64,000 bases of DNA from Sporosarcina globispora (lineage in GTDB: Bacteria > Bacillota > Bacilli > Bacillales > Cytobacillaceae): the NCBI RefSeq assembly GCF_001274725.1, contig NZ_LGUF01000007.1, forward strand, positions 830,001-894,000. The letters run 5' to 3'. Below, in pieces: positions 32,922-40,823 of the stretch. The notes under the pieces are model-generated. The model made no database searches and was not told the origin of the DNA. It saw only the letters and a list, made by a program, of their open reading frames with translations. The position numbers and the translations under genes are program-made. Every line of letters begins with the position of its first letter. Positions within the stretch are counted from its first letter, which is position 1.

Positions 32922-33587
32922 ATGTTTTTTCGCAGAAAAAATGTGACATGTTCCTTAACGTATGAAAATATTCCGTTATCCACTCCGCTGGAAGACTTGA
33001 ATTTTATCGTTTTTGATACTGAAACAACAGGTTTTCAAGTTTCAGCGGCAGATCGGATCATTGAGATTGGCGCCGTACCGGTGAAAGGATTCCTGGTGCA
33101 GGATAAAGATCTTTTTCAGACATATGTTAACCCGAAACGACAAATTTCTCGGGAAATAAAAGAATTAACCTCCATTTCCGATGAGCTGGTAAAGGGCGCT
33201 CCTCAGGCTTTGGAAGCAATGCTTAGCTTTTTTGACTATGTCGAATCGAGGGAGGCTGTCTGCCTTGTTGGCCATTATGTAAGCTTTGATGCACTTGCTT
33301 TCAAAAGTGAATTTAAGCGGGAAAAGCTTAAATTAAAAAATTTCCTGACCATTGACACGCTGGATTTGATTGGCTTTATCGCCCCGTCCTACGATATGCG
33401 CGATCTTGAAAGATACGCCATGGCATTCAGCACTCGCATATATGACCGCCATAGTGCAGCAGGGGATACTTTAACTACTGCTTACCTATTTGTTGAATTG
33501 CTTATTCAATTCCAGCAGCGGGGCCATAAAACGTGGGGAGAACTGATTAAAGCAACCGACAGTCAAATGAGATCACTGCATTTTTAA
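32922..33587 (+). CDS. DEDDh 3'-5' exonuclease (DnaQ-like)
   Basis: 221 residues. Motifs: FDTETTG (Asp32, Glu34), VGHYVSFDALAFKSEF, and DRHSAAGDTLTTAYLF with the catalytic His and Asp. It is a stand-alone exonuclease, not part of PolC. AAAGGAGG precedes the ATG. Genes of this type also follow the symporter and DUF294 genes in proteobacteria, which suggests a functional link, although the reason is unknown. Confidence 0.85.
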   Translation: MFFRRKNVTCSLTYENIPLSTPLEDLNFIVFDTETTGFQVSAADRIIEIGAVPVKGFLVQDKDLFQTYVNPKRQISREIKELTSISDELVKGAPQALEAMLSFFDYVESREAVCLVGHYVSFDALAFKSEFKREKLKLKNFLTIDTLDLIGFIAPSYDMRDLERYAMAFSTRIYDRHSAAGDTLTTAYLFVELLIQFQQRGHKTWGELIKATDSQMRSLHF

Positions 33588-33644
33588 ACTAAGAAGACTG
33601 TGGTTGGAATGTTGGTGAGCGGGTGGGTGAAGTGGTTTAATCAT

Positions 33645-33672
33645 AGAAAGCCGGGTATTTCCGGCTTTCTAG
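33645..33672. terminator. Bidirectional terminator
   Basis: AGAAAGCCGG / CCGGCTTTCT 10-bp stem between the exonuclease gene and the converging LysM gene. Confidence 0.82.
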
Positions 33673-33676
33673 ACCT

Positions 33677-34315
33677 TTACTGTATATTGATCAGTACTTC
33701 GTCTTTATAAAGCACCAGGACTTCTTTTCCTGACATTTTTTGATAGAACTGGGCTGTTCCGTAAGGGACCTTCAATGTAAAATAGTCATTCCCGTTTTTG
33801 AATTCCACTGTAAAATTATCTGCCGCGCCAATGATTGTTGCCTTTATCTTGGCAATATCCCCTTTGATGACCAGTTTTTGATTAATGAGAACCATGTCAC
33901 TTTTTAACTTGTTCAATGTTTTCAGTTCGTTTACGCTCATGCGGTAGCGCTTTGCGATTCCCCATAGAGTATCGCCTGGCACAACGGTATAAACAGCAGT
34001 ATCCTTGTTAAAAGGTTCTTCTGTGTGCCGCTCGGTTCGGACCTCCAGTGTTTGACCTGGATAAATGGTGTTTGCCTTTAATTTGTTAACCGCTTTCAAT
34101 TCTTTGACCGTCATATCATGTTCTCTTGAAATTTTATATAACGTATCTCCTCGCTTAACCTTGTAGGTACCTGTCAAAGCATGGGCCTCATTTGATGAAG
34201 CGTTGAAACCAGAAGCTGCAAGAGCGGCTGCGAAAATAGTGCTGGCTGCTGCCATTCCTCTGGCCTTTATCTTCTTTCTTTTCTCCTTTTGAATTCTTAC
34301 CTTGCGTGTTTCCAT
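33677..34315 (-). CDS. LysM domain wall-associated protein
   Basis: 212 residues. A very basic N-terminus (RKVRIQKEKRKKIKARG), a hydrophobic segment (AAASTIFAAALAASGF) acting as signal or anchor, LysM 1 (about 49-92), LysM 2 (about 107-150), then about 60 residues of unknown fold (AAD NFTVEFKNG to VLINIQ). No hydrolase domain is seen. It is divergent from spoIIID and may act on or bind spore or vegetative peptidoglycan. Confidence 0.78.
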   Translation of the reverse strand: METRKVRIQKEKRKKIKARGMAAASTIFAAALAASGFNASSNEAHALTGTYKVKRGDTLYKISREHDMTVKELKAVNKLKANTIYPGQTLEVRTERHTEEPFNKDTAVYTVVPGDTLWGIAKRYRMSVNELKTLNKLKSDMVLINQKLVIKGDIAKIKATIIGAADNFTVEFKNGNDYFTLKVPYGTAQFYQKMSGKEVLVLYKDEVLINIQ

Positions 34316-34750
34316 ATTATATTCATCCTGCCTTTTGGAATATTATGGTTATATATCCAATTAAATGAATTGTTTCCAAAAAAATAGTACGTTATAAATA
34401 TTCGCTTCACAATAGGTAGGAGTTCCTGGCTTTTTTTTCTCGTTTTTGAAAGTGTGAATAGTTTAAAACACTCTATAATTCCTGGATTTTTGCATTTAAC
34501 CATTGCTAAAGCGGTTATTTATCGTTATCGAAATGAAACATTCAGCAAATGAGGATTTTGTCGAATATAAGGAAAAAGTCCTAAAATTGATTGGCAGGTC
34601 AAGTGAAAATAGGTATGTTATCACTGGTCTTTAGGATGCTTATTTTTCAAATACCCTAAAGAATTTTTTGAAAACATTTCTTATTTTTGGCCGCCAGATG
34701 TCCTATTTTCGAAAAATTTACACAAAACCTTGTCCCTATTGAGTTTTTCG
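34316..34750. other. Intergenic stretch before spoIIID
   Basis: AT-rich, without a convincing gene in either direction. The promoter of the LysM gene must lie at its left end, but no clear -35/-10 pair was found. Confidence 0.4.
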
Positions 34751-34780
34751 TGCATATTACCTCAACCAAGCTAATAAACT
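34751..34780 (+). promoter_or_regulatory. Sigma-E-type promoter of spoIIID
   Basis: TGCATATT at 34751-34758, 14 bases, AATAAACT at 34773-34780. Fits the sigma-E pattern well; B. subtilis spoIIID is transcribed by sigma-E. It predicts a leader of about 215 bases. Confidence 0.6.
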
Positions 34781-34891
34781 GTTACAAACCTTACAAAGAG
34801 AATGTATGAGGTGAGGGATCGTTTTACTAAAACTAATGAATATGTTGAGGACATGTTTAATTATCGCAAGCTGAAAGCAAGTCTTTCAGGC

Positions 34892-34925
34892 GCATGCACG
34901 ATTAAGTTCATTTAATCGTGCATGC
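34892..34925. promoter_or_regulatory. Perfect 14-bp inverted repeat in the spoIIID leader
   Basis: GCATGCACGATTAA, 6-base loop, TTAATCGTGCATGC. There is no T run after it, so it is not a terminator. The right arm is also complementary to the spoIIID start region (TGCACGATTA at 35004-35013), so two exclusive foldings are possible: arm with arm, leaving the start open, or right arm with start, closing it. Alternatively the palindrome is a protein-binding site. Confidence 0.7.
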
Positions 34926-35002
34926 GGAATATAGTTAGAGACCAGGCAGAAAGCGAGTCTCATTTCACACTTCTCACATCCAAATCGGGGAGGGCGAGTG
35001 GT

Positions 35003-35275
35003 GTGCACGATTACATCAAAGAGAGAACTATCAAGATTGGAAAGTATATCGTGGAGACGAAAAAAACGGTTCGCGTAATCGCGAAGGAGTTTGGCGTATC
35101 CAAAAGTACAGTCCATAAAGACTTGACAGAAAGACTACCTGAAATCAATCCTGAACTGGCAAACGAAGTAAAGGAAATCCTGGATTATCATAAATCGATC
35201 CGCCATCTGCGCGGTGGTGAAGCCACTAAAATGAAATACAAAAAAGAGGAAATGGAAGAAGAGCCAGTTAAATGA
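35003..35275 (+). CDS. spoIIID: Transcription factor SpoIIID
   Basis: Mother-cell DNA-binding protein that acts with sigma-E and shapes sigma-K expression. 90 residues, almost the same as B. subtilis: HDYIKERTIKIGKYIVETKKTVRVIAKEFGVSKSTVHKDLTERLPEINPELANEV, with the helix-turn-helix at AKEFGVSKSTVHKDL and a basic C-terminal helix. GTG start (35003) chosen because the family starts HDYIKER and GGGGAGGG lies about 10 bases upstream. An in-frame ATG at 34922 would add 27 residues, but its codon lies in the inverted repeat and has no ribosome binding site. Confidence 0.95.
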   Translation: MHDYIKERTIKIGKYIVETKKTVRVIAKEFGVSKSTVHKDLTERLPEINPELANEVKEILDYHKSIRHLRGGEATKMKYKKEEMEEEPVK

Positions 35276-35794
35276 AAGAATCAAAAGGCGCCGATAAAGG
35301 CGTCAAAGGCTAAAGACTGCCGTTTTTAGCTGTGACATGGCACTTTTTCTTTTGCTGTACATGATGAACCTTCAAGCGGCTCCGGGGGCTAAAAGATCAT
35401 AAGCTGATTCCATGGCCAGAACCAAGGCTTTGCTCTATGGATTTAAGCCCCTTCCTAAGCCGTCTGCATCTATTTGCCCATTTCGACAAAAACCCTCAAA
35501 AAGTCTCACAAAATCTGTCAAAATGTTACTGCTTTCACAAGGAATGTGTTAAAATATAAAATTAGGATAGAACTTGGTTCGTAAAGACTAGGACTCCTAA
35601 AGAGAACGCCGGGCAAAATCATTTCTTTTTAAAAGAACTGATTTTTTTGCGTGGCTTAAACTGCTGTTGCGAATAATGACTTGAACATCTAATTAAAAAA
35701 TTAATAAGCGAAGTTCGCTTTAAGAATGCCTAAATAGAGAGAGCCTTCAAAGGTGCGGACAGAAGCTGGCCATTTTGCAAGGAGGAAAAAAGAA
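35276..35794. other. Intergenic region and probable mbl leader
   Basis: About 520 bases without a gene. A/T-rich -10-like boxes (TAAAAT, TATAAA) near 35550-35560 suggest an mbl promoter. A terminator-like hairpin lies at 35616 and a small palindrome AAGCGA / TCGCTT near 35706. Confidence 0.45.
35616..35648 (+). terminator. Terminator-like hairpin upstream of mbl
   Basis: AAATCA-T-TTCTTTT pairs with AAAAGAA-C-TGATTT and is followed by TTTT. It lies between the likely mbl promoter region and the mbl start, so it may be an attenuator. It could also be the distal end of the spoIIID transcript. Confidence 0.55.
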
Positions 35795-36796
35795 ATGTTT
35801 GCTAGGGATATTGGGATTGATTTAGGAACGGCCAACGTGCTAATCCACGTTAAAGGTCGCGGAATTGTGCTGAATGAACCATCTGTAGTGGCAATTGATC
35901 GAAATACAAACAAAGTATTGGCCGTTGGGGAAGAGGCGCGCCGCATGGTCGGACGTACGCCAGGGAACATTGTGGCAATCCGCCCGCTAAAAGACGGGGT
36001 TATTGCCGACTTTGATGTGACAGAAGCGATGCTGAAGCATTTTATCAACAAACTGAATGTTAAAGGCTTCTTATCAAAGCCCCGCATTTTGATCTGCTGC
36101 CCGACAAATGTTACAGGTGTTGAGCAGAAGGCGATTAGGGAAGCTGCTGAAAAAAGCGGTGGCAAAAAGGTATACCTTGAAGAAGAACCAAAAGTTGCGG
36201 CAATCGGAGCGGGCATGGATATCTTCCAGCCGAGCGGAAACATGGTTGTTGATATCGGCGGCGGTACAACAGATGTGGCGGTTTTATCAATGGGAGACAT
36301 AGTTACGTCTTCATCCATTAAGATGGCCGGAGATAAATTTGACAACGAAATTCTTCAATATATCAAAAAAGAGTACAAGCTTCTAATCGGCGAAAGAACT
36401 GCCGAAAATATTAAAGTAACAATCGGGACTGTATTTCCTGGCGGCAAAAATGAGGAAATGGAAATCCGCGGCCGTGACATGGTTTCAGGCCTGCCAAGAA
36501 CAATTACTGTGCGCTCTGAAGAAATCCAGGGTGCTTTGGCAGAATCTGTCGATGTCATCATCCAGGCAGCCAAAAGCGTGCTGGAGCGCACTCCGCCTGA
36601 ACTTTCTGCAGATATCATCGACCGCGGGGTTATTTTAACAGGAGGCGGCGCACTTCTTCACGGAATCGACCAGCTTCTGGCTGAAGAGCTGAAAGTCCCT
36701 GTCTTAATCGCAGAAAATCCGATGGACTGTGTAGCCGTTGGAACAGGCATTATGCTTGATAATATTGATAAGCTTCCGAAGAAAAAGCTAGTATAA
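35795..36796 (+). CDS. mbl: Rod-shape protein Mbl (MreB-like actin)
   Basis: Bacterial actin of 333 residues that guides lateral wall synthesis. Actin-family motifs: GIDLGTANVLIHVKG (phosphate 1), VVDIGGGTTDVAVLSMGD (phosphate 2), GVILTGGGALLHGID (adenosine). The sequence is close to B. subtilis Mbl throughout, including the start FARDIGIDLG. AAGGAGG precedes the ATG. Position spoIIID-mbl-flhO-flhP is as in B. subtilis. Confidence 0.97.
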   Translation: MFARDIGIDLGTANVLIHVKGRGIVLNEPSVVAIDRNTNKVLAVGEEARRMVGRTPGNIVAIRPLKDGVIADFDVTEAMLKHFINKLNVKGFLSKPRILICCPTNVTGVEQKAIREAAEKSGGKKVYLEEEPKVAAIGAGMDIFQPSGNMVVDIGGGTTDVAVLSMGDIVTSSSIKMAGDKFDNEILQYIKKEYKLLIGERTAENIKVTIGTVFPGGKNEEMEIRGRDMVSGLPRTITVRSEEIQGALAESVDVIIQAAKSVLERTPPELSADIIDRGVILTGGGALLHGIDQLLAEELKVPVLIAENPMDCVAVGTGIMLDNIDKLPKKKLV

Positions 36797-36802
36797 GTGA
36801 GG

Positions 36803-36827
36803 AACCCGTCTTTTTGGCGGGTTTTTC
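36803..36827 (+). terminator. mbl terminator
   Basis: AACCCGTC / GGCGGGTT stem with a T-rich loop and T run directly after mbl. Confidence 0.85.
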
Positions 36828-37078
36828 TTTTTGGATCACTTTTAATATTGCTGCAGCGGTAAGTCGATAAAAATTGAATCCGTTCGATATGCAAATCAAC
36901 CTGTCCGATATGAAATAGTAAAGCTCTTTTGTAAACTTTCTGCAATTCCAGCCGATTAAAAAAAGGTAACAGCTTTTTTCAAAATCTGACTTAATTCTTC
37001 AAATTTTTAATGTTTATTGTCGGAAAGTTTCTTATAATAAAGGGAGCATATTGATCGGAATAGGTAGAGGTGAAACAG

Positions 37079-37918
37079 ATGTTTAGAGGTTTCTATACGG
37101 CTGCTTCCGGGATGCTTGCACAGCAGCGGAGGACGGAAGTGCTGACAAATAATATGGCAAATGCCAATACTCCCGGTTTTAAGGCAGATCAAACAAGCTT
37201 GAGGGCTTTTCCGGAAATGCTTTTGCAGCGTCTTGATCAGGAGAAAGTGCCGATTGAAAATGGGCTGAACCTTCCTTTCAATGGAGAAGTGGGCAGTCTG
37301 AATACGGGTGTTTATATGCAGGAAACACTTCCATCCTTCATGCAGGGGGATATTAAGGAAACAGGCCTGAGTACGGACCTGGCATTGCTCGATATTAATC
37401 TGCCAGTTAATCCGGATACCGGCTTAAGAGGGTCCGTTTTTTATACAGCTGCAGGCATAGATGGCGAGCCGCGCTATACGAGAAATGGGAATTTTGCCAT
37501 TGATGCTGAAGGCTATTTAACGACAGCGAGCGGATTATATATTTTGGATGATGCTGGTAGACGGATTCAGCTCTCCAGCGACCGCTTTACAGTGAGTGAA
37601 GATGGTATGATTACCGGTGATGCGGGTGAAACAGCGAGACTTGGCATTGCTTATGCCCAAAATCCTGAAAGCCTGCGAAAAGAAGGCGACGGACTATTTG
37701 CAGCGACAGAAGAGAGTGATCTTGAAAATGCCTATAATGCACAGAATGTACAATTCAAGCTGCAGCAGGGCTACCTGGAGCGTTCCAATGTAGATGCTTC
37801 CCGGACGATGACGGATATGATGACAGCTTATCGTTCTTTTGAAGCAAATCAAAAGGTTCTGCAGGCTTATGACCGCAGTATGGAGAAAGCCGCAAATGAA
37901 ATTGGGCGGATCGGGTAA
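37079..37918 (+). CDS. flhO: Flagellar hook-basal body protein FlhO
   Basis: Rod/hook-type axial protein of 279 residues outside the main flagellar operon. N-terminal FRGFYTAASGMLAQQRRTEVLTNNMANANTPGFK and C-terminal LEAYRSFEANQKVLQ-like helix (MMTAYRSFEANQKVLQAYDRSMEKA) are the FlgF/FlgG family ends that form the coiled rod. Start ATG 37079 after TAGAGGTG. Followed by flhP after 34 bases. Confidence 0.92.
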   Translation: MFRGFYTAASGMLAQQRRTEVLTNNMANANTPGFKADQTSLRAFPEMLLQRLDQEKVPIENGLNLPFNGEVGSLNTGVYMQETLPSFMQGDIKETGLSTDLALLDINLPVNPDTGLRGSVFYTAAGIDGEPRYTRNGNFAIDAEGYLTTASGLYILDDAGRRIQLSSDRFTVSEDGMITGDAGETARLGIAYAQNPESLRKEGDGLFAATEESDLENAYNAQNVQFKLQQGYLERSNVDASRTMTDMMTAYRSFEANQKVLQAYDRSMEKAANEIGRIG

Positions 37919-37952
37919 TGTCCAGCGGCAGACCCGCTAAGGGGGAAATACA

Positions 37953-38780
37953 ATGAATAGAACCATGATCACAGCAACGAATACTCTTGCCCAGCTGCAG
38001 AAGCAGATGGACATTGTCAGCCATAATGTGGCCAACATGGATACAGCGGGCTATAAAAGAAGAGAAGCCAATTTTACCGATTTGCTTTTTCAGCAGTTCA
38101 ATAATCAGCGAAATCTGAATGCCGAGGAAGTAAGACTAACACCGGCAGGCATAAGACAAGGTGTAGGCGCAAAACTGGCTCAGTCCCAAATTGTTTTGCA
38201 GCAGGGTGCTTTAAAGGCAACCGAACGGCCTCTTGACCTTGCTTTCACAAAGGAAGGGCAATATTTCCGTGTGCTCGAGCAGACCGAAGATGGAGCAGCT
38301 ATGCGTTATACCAGGGCGGGCGCCTTTTATTTAACACCGGTTTCAGATAATGAGACTATGCTTGTGACAGGTGACGGATATCCTGTTCTTGATGAAAATA
38401 ATAATTCGATTATAATAAATGGACAAGCTAAAAATTTTAAAGTGACCGAAACGGGGAGTTTTTTGGCTGAAGCAGCCAATGGGGCAATTCAGGAATTTAA
38501 CCTTGGAGTGGTTCTGATAAACAAGCCTCAATTCCTGGAGCAACAAGGCAATAATCTTCTCGGCCTGCCTGATGGAGCCGCTGGCGAGGGAATTTTTACA
38601 GAGCTGAACGGTGCGCTCCGCGGCCAGATAGGAATGGCACAGGGTTCCCTGGAACAGTCTAATGTGGATATGTCCAAGGAAATGACAGACTTAATAAATC
38701 TGCAGCGGGCTTATCAGTTTCAGTCAAGGTCTGTCTCAATGGCTGATCAAATGATGGGGCTGATCAACGGAATACGTTAA
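37953..38780 (+). CDS. flhP: Flagellar hook-basal body protein FlhP
   Basis: 275 residues, FlgG-like: MNRTMITATNTLAQLQKQMDIVSHNVANMDTAGYKRRE at the start, LEQSNVDMSKEMTDLINLQRAYQFQSRSVSMADQMM at the end. AAGGGGGAA precedes the ATG. Probably part of the rod with FlhO; sigma-D control is expected in this family but no convincing sigma-D promoter was found here. Confidence 0.92.
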   Translation: MNRTMITATNTLAQLQKQMDIVSHNVANMDTAGYKRREANFTDLLFQQFNNQRNLNAEEVRLTPAGIRQGVGAKLAQSQIVLQQGALKATERPLDLAFTKEGQYFRVLEQTEDGAAMRYTRAGAFYLTPVSDNETMLVTGDGYPVLDENNNSIIINGQAKNFKVTETGSFLAEAANGAIQEFNLGVVLINKPQFLEQQGNNLLGLPDGAAGEGIFTELNGALRGQIGMAQGSLEQSNVDMSKEMTDLINLQRAYQFQSRSVSMADQMMGLINGIR

Positions 38781-38799
38781 GTAAAAAAGGGGAAATAAA

Positions 38800-39069
38800 A
38801 TGTCAGTAAACAACAGTAATCAAGAAGCAGTCAAGACGCGTGAACAACTGAAAAAAGAAAACAGCAAAGAAGAATCACCGCGTAAAGGGCGGATTCGCAT
38901 TCGCCTCATTCCGATCTGGCTTCGGATTATTATTGTCGCGCTTTTAATTTTCCTGAGCGTTACGGCAGGGGCCGCTGTCGGATATGGAGTCATTGGCGGC
39001 GGGGAAGTAAAGGATATTTTTACAAAGTCCACGTGGATGCATATTGTGGAATTGGTTGAAAAAGAATAG
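38800..39069 (+). CDS. EpuA-like small membrane protein
   Basis: 89 residues: charged N-terminus, then RIRIRLIPIWLRIIIVALLIFLSVTAGAAVGYGVIGGG with one membrane helix. This matches the EpuA family, often mis-annotated as an RNA polymerase beta subunit. Nineteen bases after flhP, so co-transcribed. Function unknown; a role in the envelope is assumed. Confidence 0.7.
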   Translation: MSVNNSNQEAVKTREQLKKENSKEESPRKGRIRIRLIPIWLRIIIVALLIFLSVTAGAAVGYGVIGGGEVKDIFTKSTWMHIVELVEKE

Positions 39070-39153
39070 AAAATGAAAAGGAGGGCAGAGATCCCTTCTT
39101 TTTTGTTAGCTCTTTGCGTACGGCGGTTTTTTTAGTAAAATATATATAAGCTA

Positions 39154-39170
39154 TTAGTATCTGGTACTAA
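39154..39170 (+). promoter_or_regulatory. FapR-like operator before fabZ
   Basis: TTAGTATCTGGTACTAA, a 17-bp dyad with TTAGTA and TACTAA half-sites, the form of FapR operators in Bacillus. It lies just after a TATATA -10-like box (39141) and 22 bases before the fabZ start. Repression relieved by malonyl-CoA is inferred. Confidence 0.7.
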
Positions 39171-39192
39171 ATAATGCATGGGAGCGATACAT

Positions 39193-39621
39193 ATGAAAAT
39201 GAATGTAGAAGAAATTAAAGAAATAATCCCTCACCGTTATCCATTTTTATTTGTGGATTCCATTGAAGAGCTTGAGCCTGGAAAAAGAGCAGTCGGCAAA
39301 AAGAATGTAAGTGCCAACGAGGAAGTGTTCAATGGGCATTTCCCAAATTACAACGTATTTCCAGGATGTCTGACGCTTGAAGCGTGTGCGCAGACAGGTG
39401 CTGTGGCCCTGCTGTCTCTGGATGAATATAAAGGAAAACTCGCCTTTTTTGCCGGTGTGGAGAAATGCCGGTGGAAACGCCAGGTGCGTCCAGGAGATAC
39501 ACTCATCATGGAAGTTGAATTACTTTCTGTCCGCCGAGGAATCGGAAAAGGAAAAGCCGTTGCCACAGTTGATGGCGAAGTGGCGATGGAAGCTGAAATT
39601 ATGTTTGCGATTGAAAGATAA
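39193..39621 (+). CDS. fabZ: 3-hydroxyacyl-ACP dehydratase FabZ
   Basis: Hot-dog fold enzyme that dehydrates 3-hydroxyacyl-ACP in fatty-acid elongation. 142 residues; His49 (FNGHFP) and Glu63 (LEACAQTG) are the catalytic pair. [11 protein letters not shown] and [17 protein letters not shown] are family signatures. Start ATG 39193 after GGAGCG; the in-frame ATG at 39178 lies before the site. Confidence 0.96.
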   Translation: MKMNVEEIKEIIPHRYPFLFVDSIEELEPGKRAVGKKNVSANEEVFNGHFPNYNVFPGCLTLEACAQTGAVALLSLDEYKGKLAFFAGVEKCRWKRQVRPGDTLIMEVELLSVRRGIGKGKAVATVDGEVAMEAEIMFAIER

Positions 39622-39630
39622 TCATAAGGA

Positions 39631-39661
39631 AAATCCCGTACGGAACGTGCGGGATTTTTTC
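39631..39661 (+). terminator. fabZ terminator
   Basis: AAATCCCG / CGGGATTT stem with CGG-CGT pairing within, then T run. Confidence 0.87.
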
Positions 39662-39757
39662 TGTAAAAAAATATGCAAGTTGTTTCGGTTTTTGGGAAAT
39701 ATAATGGAAGACCATTGCAGCAGGTCAACAATACATCTTATGAAAGGAGCTTTTACG

Positions 39758-40051
39758 ATGAATAAAAAGCTTTTAACACTTATCGGAGGTTCAGTTCTTT
39801 CTGCTATGCTTCTAGCAGGATGTGCGACAGATGACCAGGAGCCGCCGCCGGAAGACGATACAATAACAGAAGAAAATGGCGGCATGAACGGTGAAAATGG
39901 CGACATGACTAATGAACTGAATGAGAACGGCGATAACAATGACATCAACACGGATAATGATGGTGACATGATGGAAGATAACAATGAGCCGGGCGAAGAT
40001 ATGATCGAAGATAACAAAGATATGCAGGATGAAGATAATAAAGATCAGTAA
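39758..40051 (+). CDS. Acidic lipoprotein, unknown
   Basis: 97 residues. Signal peptide ending in the lipobox LLAGC, then an Asp/Glu/Asn/Gly-rich low-complexity tail with repeated NGD, DNN and EDN motifs and no fold that I recognise. GAAAGGAGC precedes the ATG. The mature part has almost no hydrophobic residues, so it is probably disordered on the outer face of the membrane. Confidence 0.72.
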   Translation: MNKKLLTLIGGSVLSAMLLAGCATDDQEPPPEDDTITEENGGMNGENGDMTNELNENGDNNDINTDNDGDMMEDNNEPGEDMIEDNKDMQDEDNKDQ

Positions 40052-40087
40052 TGAATTGAGGACTGGGGTTAACTGTCCTTATCTAAG

Positions 40088-40123
40088 AAGAAACTCCCCT
40101 CACGATTGAGCGGGAGTTTCTTT
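40088..40123. terminator. Terminator between lipoprotein and ywpF
   Basis: AAGAAACTCCC / GGGAGTTTCTT arms, usable in both directions, overlapping the end of ywpF. Confidence 0.82.
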
Positions 40124-40558
40124 ATTATCCTTTTTGGCAGCAGCAAGGCGCGGCTTGCTTTGCATTTTAACCTTAAATTCGTCAAGTAAGCTGTCTCCGG
40201 TGAAGCCCTTGTCAAGCAGGTCCTGAAGCAGCAATTCTGCGTAATCATTTTTCGTTCTTTTGAGTGATCCTTCAAAAAGGATGCTGATATGGTTTTCCAG
40301 TTCACTGATAGAGGTAATTTTAGTTTGGAATGCGGCTGGATCGTTTTCTTTTTTCGTAATAACAACTTGGATGGTCAGCTCGTCTTTGTCATCAGCGCGC
40401 TTTTTGAAGTACTCATGATAGGATTTATCAATAAATGCCTCCAGGAGCCAGGTGCTCTTCTCGTCTTCTTTATTGATAATTAATCCATCATCCAGCTCAA
40501 TATCAATCAGGCCATTTTCTTCCACCAATTGCAGAGAAACAAGTTTAAATGTTTTCAT
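40100..40558 (-). CDS. ywpF: YwpF family protein
   Basis: 152 residues, soluble, matching YwpF (KTFKLVSLQLVEENGLIDIELDDGLIINKEDEKSTWLLEAFIDKSY). Role unknown. GGAGG precedes the ATG on the minus strand. Divergent from ssbB, as expected from B. subtilis gene order. Confidence 0.85.
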   Translation of the reverse strand: MKTFKLVSLQLVEENGLIDIELDDGLIINKEDEKSTWLLEAFIDKSYHEYFKKRADDKDELTIQVVITKKENDPAAFQTKITSISELENHISILFEGSLKRTKNDYAELLLQDLLDKGFTGDSLLDEFKVKMQSKPRLAAAKKDNKETPAQS

Positions 40559-40662
40559 GGCTTACCTCCATCTCTAAAATAAGTTGTCTATAAAAAATTA
40601 TAACACAGGCATAACTGAAAGCGAATTTGGCAATTTGTCGAATTTTATTTTCTCTGATGCTG

Positions 40663-40759
40663 AAAATTGGATTTTAGGGGCAGCTTTTTGCGGAAAAGGG
40701 GCTGAAAATTGAATTTTTAAGAAGTTTTTGCCGAAAAAGCACTGCAAAAAACACATTTT
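40663..40759 (+). promoter_or_regulatory. Three ComK-box-like AT boxes in 42-bp repeats
   Basis: AAAATTGGATTTT (40663-40675), AAAATTGAATTTT (40705-40717) and AAAAACACATTTT (40747-40759) each fit AAAA-N5-TTTT. Their starts are exactly 42 bases apart, four DNA turns, and the DNA around them is a degenerate 42-bp tandem repeat (GCTGAAAATTG then TTTTTGC.GAAAA). They lie 65-160 bases before ssbB, a ComK-activated gene in B. subtilis. Confidence 0.65.
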
Positions 40760-40823
40760 GGCTTTTTTACACAGTGGAGAAGTTCCGGCTATGATAAAGC
40801 TATCAAAGAGAGGAGATGAAACG

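Noticed and set aside
34922-35002. In-frame N-terminal extension of spoIIID
   Set aside because: Family starts at HDYIKER; the upstream ATG lies in the inverted repeat without a ribosome binding site.
36883-36911. CGATAT boxes that resemble sigma-D -10 elements before flhO
   Set aside because: No TAAA at proper spacing.
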